Positions 44,789 to 56,212 of a DNA stretch of 64,000 nucleotides are shown one piece after another (position 1 is the first letter of the stretch; every line of letters starts with the position of its first letter). The notes beneath the pieces are model-generated. The model was given only the letters and a program-made list of their open reading frames with translations. It had not been told where the DNA came from and made no database searches. Location: NCBI GenBank assembly GCA_015680685.1, contig MNCI01003787.1:1-64000 (forward strand), written 5' to 3'. This DNA comes from Gnetum montanum. Taxonomy: Eukaryota > Streptophyta > Gnetopsida > Gnetales > Gnetaceae. Position numbers and translations under genes: made by a program.

Positions 44789-47700
44789 CTAAACATCTGG
44801 GATGGGAGGGTCATCCTCTTTAGACCCGCTGGCATCATGGGCCCCTGCTTCACTGGGACCAGCTTCATAGACATCATCACTACCTTGATCCTAAAAATGC
44901 AAAAAGAGATAACCAATGTAAGAACAAGAGAAAGATGAAATTCCAAAAAATGGGCAATGAACGAAGGTCATAATAACAAAATGCTTACCGTAGGGGATCC
45001 CCCTAAGCTGAATTCCAGTCGACGAAGGATTTCCTCTTCTGAGACACTCGTCCAGTCGGTCCCATCAAGGCCTAGGTCGACGTCTGCCAAGGCCTTCCCC
45101 TTGTCAACCGCTGACCAGGTAGGACTCTTTAAAGGAAATTCGCCCACAGATACCTCCTCAGAAGTAGTTGTAATCACCCTTGTAGGCGATTCCATCTCAA
45201 CAGTTGTGTTTTGAGGAAAAGTATCGAATGCAGGGCGTAGACCCAGACCCTCCACAAACATTTCCAGTTGACGCTTTTTAATTGACACTTCTTTCAACGA
45301 TTTCTTATAATGATGTTTGTGGTTCTTTTTATCCTGACCCCATTTGCGTACCTTGGAAGCGAAAGCTTTCCAATCTTGACACTTGAGGTTCAGTAGGTCT
45401 ATTTGGGCCTTACGCTCTGCTAGTCTCTGTGTCAGTGACGCGTGACGATTGAGCAAATTCCAATACCTAGTATACGTGACCTCGGAGGTCCGCCAAGAGT
45501 GATCACCACTTAGTTTAGCAGAGGCGAACTCATACCGAGCCTTTAGATCATCACGCTCAACAGACAACTTGGAAACTTCTTTCTCCTTTGTTTGAATCCG
45601 CAACCACAACTGTTTGACGGAACGCCTACAGGTCCATAGCGATTTGGCATTATGAACGAGACCCTCCGCCACTTCCTCATAAACTGGCTTGGGCACCTGC
45701 TCGACTTCAGGGGATAATGTAGGCAAACTCTCTATGTTAACTGTCTCAGAAGGATCCCACCTTAGTTTAGCACCTATGCACACGAAAAGAACAAATGCTA
45801 AAACGACAAAAACAAGGTGTGAAACTCTAAGGCTGCAAACAACTCGAAACATATATACCTATCTCAGGGTGGATCTCCTGAATTCGTTCAACAACTTCCT
45901 TAGCGATACTAGCCACAAAATCCATTTTACTTGGCATCTCTGTCCAAGTAAATGGCCCACGAGTGCGAGATGGACTAACCTCCCCGATTCTTTCAGGGGG
46001 AACCGTCTTCATGGGTACGTCCAGCCGCATCGTCTTGGTTTCACTGCCTTCGTCTAGAAGAGATGAAAACACAAAAGTAAAATACCATGGAAATAACAGC
46101 TAACGAAGTAACATAAAATAAAATAAAAGAAAATATACCATGTAACCTGTCCCCTTCTAGGTTTGGAGGATCGCCAAGGTCCAATTTTCCTTTGAGGAAG
46201 CTACTGAACATTTCATCGACACCACTCTGGTCATCCACTGGCTCAGTCTCCATGGTGTCTTCCCGTAGCTCCTCCATTTTTTTCATCTGATCCTTGTTGG
46301 CCTCTTCCTCATCGGTCAATAACTCCGTTCTAGTTTCCTCCTCTTCAATGATCGTCTCTAATTCCTGCCTCCTCAATTCTCGAATCAAGTCTGAAGGCAT
46401 CAATAACTTGTAAGTGGTTGAAGTAAAAATCATGAGTAAGACGAAAATGACAAAGCAACAAGGGTACTAAGTTTACTTACCTCTGGCAGGCATCTTGAAT
46501 CGTATGCGCTTAACCCGTGGCTCGTCCACATTTGAGGCCTCCTCGGTTAAACGTTCACGTTTTTTCAGCTTTGACTTGGCCTTGCCAATGGTTTCTTTGA
46601 TGACCCATTCTACTCTCTTCGAAGTATAAGGCACATCGTCTGGTTCCAACCCCACACTGTTACGTGTGTGAATTGAGGTACCAGATGATCCCCTTGTCGT
46701 GATAGAGACGGATTCATCAATCCCCTCGGGCACATCTTGGGACTTGTCTATTTCAAACAAGTGGTTGATCCACAGGCAGGATAGTTGACCATGATCCCGT
46801 AGAACATACTTGTTGTCCACACGAACCACCAAAAACTTAGCTAAGCGGCGAAGATAACCGGCAAAGAAGGTGAAAGTAAAGTGAGACTACGCCTTGACAT
46901 TCGAGCGCAATTGCACTATCTCTTTGTGCAAGCCCGACAACAAAAATTGGGCCCAATTATAACGCATGCCAGTTTCCAGGACGGTGTGCATAATACGTAC
47001 AGCTTCGACCCCAAGACTCTACACTTGGGAAAGGGATTTAGGACAGACACGTGCCTTAAACAAGGGATATAATTCATTCACCACCTCAACCTTTGCTTTC
47101 CCCTACATAGGGAATCCCTTCACACCCTTAGCAAGGCCCAACCAGTCCTCTAATTCACGAACCACATGGAGCTCTTTATGAGCCCTGTCTAAAACTACAT
47201 TTATACCATTAGCCAATACACCAAACAAGTTCGAAAAGAATTCAGGTGACAGATGGAAAACTATCTTGACACCCTTAATCTGGGTGCTGTAGTAAGAGAC
47301 AGACTCATTGAAGGAATCTACGATCTCGATCATTTCTGCTATTGACACATCAGGGCTCGGGATCGTAAAGAGCTCCATAAGGCCAGCATTGTCTAAACAA
47401 CGAACGATGGATGACGGGGCACGAGTGCGCAACCATTTTTGAGCCTTGCCAACCTCCCCGAACTTCATTGATAGGGTAGTCTCAGTTTGTCTGGTTGCGA
47501 TAGGGTCTCCGCCGGGAAGGATATCAACTGTAGATACAATTCGAAATCATCATATCAGTATAACCCATAGCAGTTAAACGAACATGTTAACACATCTAGA
47601 AAATACTGTCATTTACCTTCAGTTGTGGACTTAGATGTGTTACCCAAGTCAGAGTCGCGAGGAAAAATTGGTCCCTTAGGCGACCAATCTCCATGCAACC

Positions 47701-49231
47701 ATCTACAATCTGCGCATTGAGCGAACGCTCTAGAGAATCTTTTGTGAAAATGTACAATATCACCCTTGGTTTGAGCTAATACAGCTCCGCGAAGGGTGGG
47801 ACTCGCCATAAAGGCCTCTAGAGCGGTATGAGCTAGAGCAAGCTCATCATCCTCAACGCATGTTCCGTTTGGGTTAACTTTAGGCCTACAAACGAACGAA
47901 TGTTAAAACAGAAGCAAATGCCAAACGATGGAAAGAAACGACAAGCTTAAACGATCCTACCTATCCACCCGGTACACGGTACCAGGAGGGTTCTGGAACA
48001 ATGTGTGCGTGCGCGCAGCTAAAAACAAAGTGTTGTTCAAATAATTGCACCCTCGCAGCAATTGGACCCACATGTGCATTAACGGGCGAGTGGATTTTGG
48101 CCCACTAGAGGGGCCACCCTCGATCATAAGCGGCCCCTCATCAATGTCTTCCATGAAGACTGCGACACCCTCCGCGGCTCTTGGCAAAATTGCCTCAAGC
48201 ACGCTTCGTGCCACCAATTCACTTAGATGTGACCAGACTACCACTTTAAAACTGTCTAGCATGAAGGCTAGGAATTCACATGCCCCTTCCCTGAACCAAA
48301 CCCCATTGTCATCAACAGTCAAATCTGGGGTAGGTTCATCGACCTCAATAGGACCAAACCACGTCAGCACCCCAATGAGTTCAACCACCAGGAGAAAAGG
48401 TTCAGTGTCCCTGCAAGTAACCAAAATGCCACGGTAAATCAGCCATACATGAAAAGCAGATGAAAAACAAAATTTCATATTACAGGCCGACACTTAGAAA
48501 AATTACAAACTGTTTACGCTCGGCATATACGCTGTCAAAACTGATTATGCTCAGCGTATACGCTGTCAAAATTGCTTACGCTCGGCGTATACCTTGTAAA
48601 ATAATTTTACACCAAAAACCACTCACACTATATGCCATGAAATCAAGTCTATGCTGAACTCCACTTGAAAACAATTAACTGTTCACGCTTAGCGTATACG
48701 CCGTAGAAACCCTCAACGTATACATTGTAGAAACCCTCAGCGTATACGCCGTAATAGCCTTCAGCATATATGCTGGTGAACAGTCTACGCTGGACACTGT
48801 AAACCATCTACGAACAGTTAGCATATACGCTGATAAAATTGTTTACGCTTCATGCCAGTAAAATTTGTTTATGCTGTGCATTCACGAAAACTGATTACTC
48901 TAAACAACTTAGGCTATGTGCAATCTCTACGCTCTAGAAACCGTCTACGTTGACTACCTACGCTGGGCGTATATGCCAAGAAAATTGTTTACGCTATCTA
49001 TCTACACCGGGCGTATACGCCGAAACACTCTACTCTGATTGTTTACGCTAAGAAACTGGTACAGATGAAAATAACTAATAGAGACAGGATCAGAGCCTAC
49101 CTGTGTGAAGATCCAGGCCATGATGGAACCCTTGGCCTGGGCAGACACTGCAGCATGGCCTTGCTCTCCTCCACGAAGGTTAGTTCAGGTCCCTTCCTCC
49201 CCTGTCCTTCCACTTCCTTGCCTTTGCCCAT
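44789..49231 (-). pseudogene. P1 antisense eight-exon gene, 1,077 codons, product unknown
   Basis: Exons on the minus strand: 49231-49101, 48410-47961, 47885-47617, 47527-46481, 46390-46139, 46053-45859, 45773-44989, 44890-44789. Introns are 690, 75, 89, 90, 85, 85 and 98 bp, all GT-AG. Phases agree at every junction; exon lengths 131, 450, 269, 1047, 252, 195, 785 and 102 sum to 3,231, divisible by three. Exon 1 starts MGKGKEVEGQGRKG. Exon 4 holds GVKIVFHLSPEFFSNLFGV, faintly like plant transposon-associated proteins. Exon 5 is Glu-rich. Exon 7 is a coiled-coil-like, Lys/Glu-rich segment. Exon 8 ends SKEDDPPIPDV, then TAG. Three in-frame TAGs in exon 4 (47103, 47019, 46887) break it. The first is shared with P2. 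Confidence 0.9.
48500..49080. repeat. GCGTATACGC palindrome cluster in intron 1 of the P1 antisense gene
   Basis: Perfect copies near 48556, 48693, 48740 and 49012 with decayed ones between (GCATATACGC, GCGTATATGC). All lie within intron 1 (48411-49100). TACGCT words continue on both sides of exon 1 to about 49480. Confidence 0.8.
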
Positions 49232-49520
49232 CTCGGCATCCTCTACGCTATGATTAACGGGTTTACGCTAAGCATTGAAACCGTTTACGCTTACGTTGAG
49301 CCTCTACGCCGAGTTGGAGTCTACGCTGACGCTGAGTTGGGGTGTCTACGCTGACGCTTTGACCTCTACGCTCTATGTTTACACTAGGGTTTGGGTGCTT
49401 ATGCTTATGCTCAGGGTTCAGTCGATTATGCTTACGCCGGGTCGTCTACGCTTAATCTCAAGATTGCGCTTACGCTCGAGATTATGCTGCAAATTCAATG
49501 TAGTGAAAAATGACCCCCCC

Positions 49521-49528
49521 TTTATATA
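49521..49528 (-). promoter_or_regulatory. TATA box of the P1 antisense gene
   Basis: The minus strand reads GCGCTATATAAAGGGGGG, 290 bases upstream of the exon-1 ATG. Conserved with P2 in place and sequence. The promoter role is inferred. Confidence 0.6.
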
Positions 49529-49727
49529 GCGCTCCGACGCTGCCACCGCCGCCGCCTTCCGGTTTGTACCTTTTTGCTCTCTTTACTTCTTTTAATCAAA
49601 ATTTCCCCAAAAAAAATATATTTAAAACAAAATAAATATTACCACATCTTGAATCCCTTATAAACCAACTCCAGAAGTCCATGTTGAACATTTTCGCGTA
49701 GAAGCACTCTACAAATTTTTCGATAAA

Positions 49728-49815
49728 CATACGGCCCGGTATGGCCTTAAACTGCCATGACGGCCCGGTATGGCCTTAAACTGCCATGCGTCCTGGTGTG
49801 ATGATAAACCACCAT
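49728..49815 (+). repeat. TAAACT-type repeats before P1 RT
   Basis: Two units of CGGCCCGGTATGGCCTTAAA in tandem plus a decayed third (GTGTGATGATAAACC). Counterpart of 35915-36020. Confidence 0.8.
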
Positions 49816-49896
49816 TATGCACGTGCACACAATTTAAGTTGCCTGAAAACATTGAGCAATACTTATCGCCTCATTCTGCTCTCTGTTCATTGGGAG

Positions 49897-52800
49897 GAGC
49901 AAGCCCGATGGATTATCAACATTTATCCGCACCATTAATCATCGACGGGCCGCACGGACAAATCGCAAGGGACATTGACATAAATCTCATCGACCTAAGT
50001 CTACCAGCAGATGACGCAGTCATAGCCTCGACACAAAAAATGCTAGATAATTACCAAGGTATGATAAAGTCCCTTGACATAGAAGCTGAAAATATCACTG
50101 AAGACCTGTTGATTGAAACCCCCATCGTTATGTTTGACAGTGAGACCAAGATACTAAAATTAAGTACACTATTGCAACCTCCTCTGGCCAAAGACATAGA
50201 AGATGTGCTTCGAAACAACATAAAAGCATTTGCTTGGTCTTACACCGACATGCCCGAGTTAGATCCCCGAATCGTCCAACACAACATCATCCTTGATCCA
50301 AAATTGAGGCTAGTAAAGCAAAAATCAAGAAAGGTTAAACTCGAGGTGGCATTGGCAGTTCGCAATGAGATCACCAAACTTTATCAGGCTGGTTTCATTC
50401 GAACTGTCGATTACACCGAATGGGTATCCAACATGGTCATTGTCCCGAAGAAGAACGGAAGCATTCGCTTATGCATTGACTTCCGAGATCTCAACGTCAC
50501 AACCATAAAAGATGATTTTCCCCTACCCAGCATCGATCAACTTTTCGACTCGACCGCTGGGCACGCCCTATTATCTTTTATGGATGGCTTTTTGGGATAC
50601 AACCAGATACGTATTAACTCGGAGCATCAGCTTCGGACTACCTTTTTGACACCATGGGAAACCTTTTTTTATACAATGATGCCCTTCGGTCTCAAAAACG
50701 CTGGGGCCAAGTATCAAAGGACGATGACATTCATCTTTAGCGATTACATGTTACACTCGCTCAACGACTACATAGACGACATCGTGGTTAAATCAAAAAC
50801 ATCACAACAACATGTACAAGACCTTGACTTGGTGTTAAAACATTGTTTAAAATATGAGTTGAGACTTAATCCAAAGAAATGTGTCTTTGGAGTCAAAACA
50901 GGAAAAATGCTTGGGTTCATAGCCTCAGAAGCAGGGATACGAGTAGAACCCGATAAGGTTAAGGCCGTAACAAACCTAAAACCACCTGGCAACCTTACGG
51001 AACTTCGAGGTCTACAAGGTAGACTACAGTTCATCAGAAGGTTCATAGAAAAACTAATAGATAAATTAAAACCTATGAATCACTTGTTACGCAAGAATGT
51101 CCATTTTGAATGGACTCCACAGTGCCAGGAAGCGTTTGATAATATTAAAGAGGCACTTACCCAACTGCCCACGGTTTATCCACCTCAAAATGATAAACCA
51201 TTTTACATCTACCTCGCAACTTCGGATTCATCAATCGTGTCCATGCTTTGCCAAAAACAAGATAATGGAACCGAAGTCCCTGTCTACTACTTGAACCATG
51301 CATTAGTAGGCCATGAGAAGAAATACAACGACGTAGAGAGGTCATGTTTAGCCTTAGTCTTTTCTCTAAAGAAATGGCGACATTACCTCTTCCACAATCA
51401 AGTTAACATAATCTGCAAGGATAATGTGCTCAGAGCCATCACAGGAAACATTTACGAGACAAGTCGGATAGCACGTTGGAAAGCCATGATAGCTGAGTTT
51501 GACCTACATTACATAGCGAAATCATCAGTTAAGGGTCAAGCTATAGAAAATCAAATGGCCATGTCACCAACACACGATCAAGCAACAATAGAGCCAGAAT
51601 TCCCGGATGAGAATATAAGTGCAATAGACATAGTGCCCGATGACTACGACGCCATTCTAAACTTTGACGGAGCATCCACCTCTCGAGGGGGAAGTGTTGC
51701 CGCTATCATCACCTATCCCTCCAGGGAGATTAGACCCTTTTCTTATCGTTTCAACTTTCACTGTATCAACAATATAGCAGAGTATGAAGGTCTCCTTATA
51801 GGTCTCGTGGCAGCACTGGCTTCAGACATCACACGGCTAGTGGTTAGAGGAGACTCACAACTGGTCTTAAACCAAGTCACAGACATTTAGACATGCAAAG
51901 CAGAACACTTACAACCATACTATGACTTGGCCAAACATCTAATCAAACAATTCGAAAACATCGATGTGCAAAACATCTCTTGAAATGATAATACCATCGC
52001 AGATGCACTAGCCACCTTAGCGTTAAACATATCGCCTGAAATGTTCCATACATTGCCAAGCTCCATAGTCTGTTGTGCCGAACCAATAACTGATACTCCT
52101 ACTGATATGTTGCCAATTACATCCATTAGTACAACACACACGATAGAATGGTATGATGACATAAAAGAGTACCTTCTACCCGGTGAAACACCGCAACACT
52201 TAACGAACGCACAAAAGGACGCGGTACGAAAATGTTCTCGGCAATATGCACTGGTAGGAGACATGTTGTGTAGTCGATCCTATGAAGGCATATTGCTAAT
52301 ATGCGTTAGTAATACTGATGCCCAAACCATCGTTGAACAAGTACATGATGGACTATGCAGAGGACACATAGCACCAAAAGCAATGGCAACGAAGATTAGA
52401 TGCTTAGGTTATTATTGGCCACACATGGAGTATGATTGTCTCTCCAAGGGTAAAACATGCAGTACCTGTCAAAGACATGGTAATCTACTCCATGTTCCAC
52501 CAAATGAGTTGCATACAGCACAAATCACATGGCCCTTTCAAAAGTGGGGGTTGGACCTTATCAGACCAATAACACCCTCATCTTCTGTAGGACATAGTTT
52601 CATCATAATCACAATAGAATACTTCACGAAGTGGGTAGAAGCTATTCCCCTTCGAAAAACCACATCTAAACACGTATGCAACTTCATTCTCGAAAATATT
52701 GTAACTTGTTTTGGTGTTCCCATGATAATCATCACTGACAATAGGCCACAATTCAACAGTGCCAAAACCAAAACCTTTTGTGAAAGTCTGGGGATCAAAA

Positions 52801-53390
52801 ACTCATTTTCATCCCCTTACTATCCTCAAAGAAATGGGCAAGCAGAGGCCACAAACAAAACCATCATTACGATACTTAAAAAGTTGCTTACCCAAAGCAA
52901 GAGAAGATGGCACGAATAGCTAGTTTATGCATTGTGGGCATATCGCACGATACATCAAACTTCAAAAAGTAAGATGCCATATAGCCTTGTTTATAGTTTA
53001 GAAGCTGTCTTACCCCTGGAATTGCAGGTACCATCTTTAAGGATCACACTTTCTGGACTCCTGGATGAAGAGCAAAATAATGATCTACGCATCATTGACT
53101 TAGATTCGGTGGAGGAGGAACGTATACGTGCACTCGATCAAATCGAATGGTACTAAAAACAGCAACGACAACGTCATTGGCACGACATTCATAAGTGCCC
53201 CATCAAAGAAGGTGACCTTGTACTTAAGGCCATTTGGGAACACTCGGACAAATTCTTAGCCAATTGGGAAGGGCCCTACTTGGTTACCAAAGCATATGAC
53301 AATGGAGCATTCAAGTTAGCTGATATGGAAGAAAATCAGCTTGCAAATCCAACCAATCATTCGTTCCTGAAGCCATTCCATGTCTGAACA
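49897..53390 (+). pseudogene. P1 pol: RT, RNase H, second RNase H, integrase
   Basis: The coding start is taken at the candidate acceptor GGGAG/GAGC (P2 has GGCAG). It is open to 51887. RT shows MVIVPKKNGSIRLCIDFRDL near 50440, FMDGFLGYNQIRIN near 50578, MPFGLKNAGAKYQRTM near 50680 and YIDDIVVKSK near 50769. The gypsy RNase H region is near 51200-51480. A second RNase H, typical of the Tat lineage, has FDGASTSRGG near 51661, IAEYEGLL near 51775 and VRGDSQLVLN near 51845. Integrase has a zinc region HDGLCRGH...CSTCQRH (52350-52480), WGLDLI near 52550, TDNRPQF (G changed to R) near 52735, QAEATNK near 52840, and WEGPYLV near 53265. Stops at 51888, 51981, 52917 and 53154. Confidence 0.88.
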
Positions 53391-54778
53391 TAGTCAGGTA
53401 CGTGCGAGTCCTGGCATCAGGACTATAAACTGATACCACAGCTCGTCCTGGAATCATGACGGTAAACTGATACCATAGAATAGTCCTGGAATCATGACTT
53501 AAAACTGATATCACAGAACGTCCGCAATGACAATAAACTAGCACCCATCCGGTATGACAGTAAACTGCCATAGTCTCACTTACCGGAGTCCGCTAAGACT
53601 ATAAACTGGTTTGTCTCTTCATGGTCCGCTAAGACTAGAAACTAGCAACGTACCGTTCACCACGATGCTAAACGGGCAATGTCCAATGGGTCATGACATA
53701 AAACTAACCCATGATAGTCCGCTAAGACTATAAAATGGCAAGTTCATCTTTGGTTCCTCAATGGTTGCATTCAAACTTTATTAGAATCGTTGCATTGCTC
53801 GCCATCTGCCGATCTTACCAACATTACTGCCATTCATATACAATGCTTGAACTCTCATCCGATACCATGTTTTGTCAGTAGCTATTTAAGTCTAAGCTTG
53901 CTTTCTCACTCATGGTTTTCTTGTCTTCTTGGATTTATGTTTGCAGGATGACACTCAGAGGTGTTTGTACAAGAATGTACTTCATCATAAGTAGCAAGGT
54001 GAGACGTTGCTCACAGCACACGTGGCAAGACAAAATCAAGCCATTTACTAGTACGTCCCCATTTCCCGGTATATTCCCTATCTATTCACCGACACACTCT
54101 ACCCAGCCACTCCTCATATACACTCAGTACACTCAAAACTTTGAGCATACTGTTGCACACTGTAACGCCTTTAAGCAGTTGCAACACATAACATAGCACT
54201 TGAGCGTGAGTACAAGATCAAAACAAAGCTTCTTCCAAAAAAAAACATCTCTTTCCACATAAAACACAAGACGAGACAATAGTTGTCTTGAAAGCAAACG
54301 CTCCTGTCTAAAATAATCAAGTGACATCTCATTGCATGGCTTTGTCTCTCCACCAACAGGCTTTCCCCTAAAACACTAAACACGGGCCCTGTTCCTCCAA
54401 AGAATGCAACACATCATCATGTGGCTTTGGTCTCGCCAACAAGTCCTCCTGCACACTAACCAAGAGTCTTGTTCCACCAAAGGACGCACACCTCATGTCT
54501 TGATTCCAAGTCTGCCAAATAATGGCTATTGACAAGGATCAACATGATACACACCAGAGCATCCCCTTTACCAAGCACGATCCCTTGGTCAGTCACCAGT
54601 CCCCACAATCTCTGTTTTCCTACCAGCTATAGATTTCACTTTCCCAATCCTATGTACTACGGAACATGGTGCGATGATGTCTAGTCAGGTGGCAAAGGAC
54701 AATGCCTTTATCGAGTTGCTTGTCGTGTTTTGCACTTCTTTGTCGACGCTTCTCGGGTCGATTCCTCCAAGCGTCAAC
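53391..54778 (+). other. P1 3' non-coding region
   Basis: Units of the type GTCCTGGAATCATGACGGTA and GTCCGCTAAGACTATAAACT cluster at 53400-53740. Then about 1 kb with no recognisable gene follows, matching P2 39604-41025. A short frame at 53912-54196 has no protein-like features. Confidence 0.65.
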
Positions 54779-54791
54779 AAAGAGGGGCCAA
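54779..54791 (+). other. P1 polypurine tract
   Basis: AAAGAGGGGCCAA directly before TGAAACACC; identical to P2. Confidence 0.85.
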
Positions 54792-56212
54792 TGAAACACC
54801 ACAAAATTTTGAGCTTAGTACTTTTCAACAAGAAGCAGGTCTCTGGGACTCACAGATGACCACGACTACATCTGGTACCAAACATGGCAACTTCGAAGAT
54901 CAGATGCTTAATTTTCACTAAGTATGCATTCTCAGCGTATACGCCCGATGTATACGCCTAGCATATACGCCCAAGTCTACATTCTCAGCGTATACACTCA
55001 AAGTTCACATTCACAGCGTATACGCCCAGCGTATACGCTCAAAGTTCACATTCACAACGTATATGCCCAGTGTATACGCTCAAGTTCACAGTGTATGCGC
55101 CCAGCGTATACGCCCAATGTTCACAGCATACATGACTAGCGTACACACCTCACAAGTACATTTAGCTTGTATGACTGATGCATACGCCTGACACGTAATC
55201 CCCGAAGATGGCATGGAAACAGGACTGCAGAACAAGACTTGGTACAAGGCAGCAACCATCAGCATATACGCCCAATAACCTTCAGCGTATACGCTCCGGC
55301 GTGTACGATCAGCAACCTTCAGCGTATACGCTCCAGCGTATACGATCAGCAACCTTCAGTGTATACACTCCAGCGTATACGCTCAGCATTCACAACGTAT
55401 ACACCCATGCACATCAAGCGTATACGCTCAGCACATTAAACGTATACGCCCAGCACATCCATCGTATATGCCTAGAGTCTACGCCCCCTTGATACAGCAT
55501 ATACAGTCAGCAGATATGCTCAGCAAATGTAATATATTGTACACTTGTAAATTTTATGCTTTTGCACCTGGTCAACGCGCCACGTGTCGCCCAACCCGAG
55601 TCTAACGTCAAAACCTGTATAAAAGCCCCAATTTTTCACGAGATGAAGACAGTTGGTAAATTTTGGGAGCAAACCAGAGAGAAGAGATGCTGAGAACCAG
55701 AGCAAAGAACCTTGTACGCTGGACAACCCTGTACGCTGAGCAAATAGCCTCTATGTTGTGCATACAGTGTGAACCAGCCCACAATCATCCCTGCATCCAA
55801 CGGGGCTTTTCGTTCGCCTCGTGTCAAAGCCACAACTGCGTTAGACCGGTGCATTGTAACTCTCATTTTGAAATGCCATTGTTACATTTTCTTCCTAAAA
55901 TCTGTTATAGTTTGCATTAATTGTTGCATGTATTCTATTTATGCTCTTTTACGTTTATGCTCTGTTCGCATCAATTACGTTGTTTACGCTCTGTTTTACG
56001 CCTGTTATGCCGTTCATGTATAACCCAATGTATAACACCTCAGTGTACGTTTGGGGAAATCCTTGCTTGATTTGCATGCAGATCATCCAAGGTACTCTGC
56101 CTTTGTTCATTCCAGCTCACCCTCAGGTGAAGGTAGGGTCTTCTGTGCATATCCGGTAGTCCCACGATCTCTGTTTCCTTCCAGCCGGAGATCGACGATT
56201 TCGGACGATACA
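54792..56212 (+). repeat. P1 3' LTR
   Basis: 1,421 bp, TGAAACACC to GACGATACA. The palindrome cluster at about 54930-55510 is longer than in the 5' LTR. The TATA box TATAAAAG begins at 55618. By eye, about 16 differences in 285 aligned bases against the 5' LTR. It is followed directly by M sequence on the minus strand. Confidence 0.88.

Larger units (their letters stand above)
20226..56212 (+). mobile_element. P1: Tat-type Ty3/gypsy element with antisense gene, host of P2
   Basis: About 17.8 kb without its guest. Order: 5' LTR (5' end missing), primer site, leader, gag-pro (split by P2), antisense eight-exon gene, RT-RNase H-second RNase H-integrase, 3' region, purine tract, 3' LTR. Frames are the best preserved in the window (787-codon and 706-codon open stretches). 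It lies in M near the start of the M protease region. Its left junction lost about 107 bp of the LTR, so no target-site pair can be read. Confidence 0.85.

Noticed and set aside
53912-54196. Possible envelope or extra sense protein in the P 3' region
   Set aside because: The frame is not preserved in P2 at the matching place (about 40170-40440) and has no signal or membrane pattern that both copies share.
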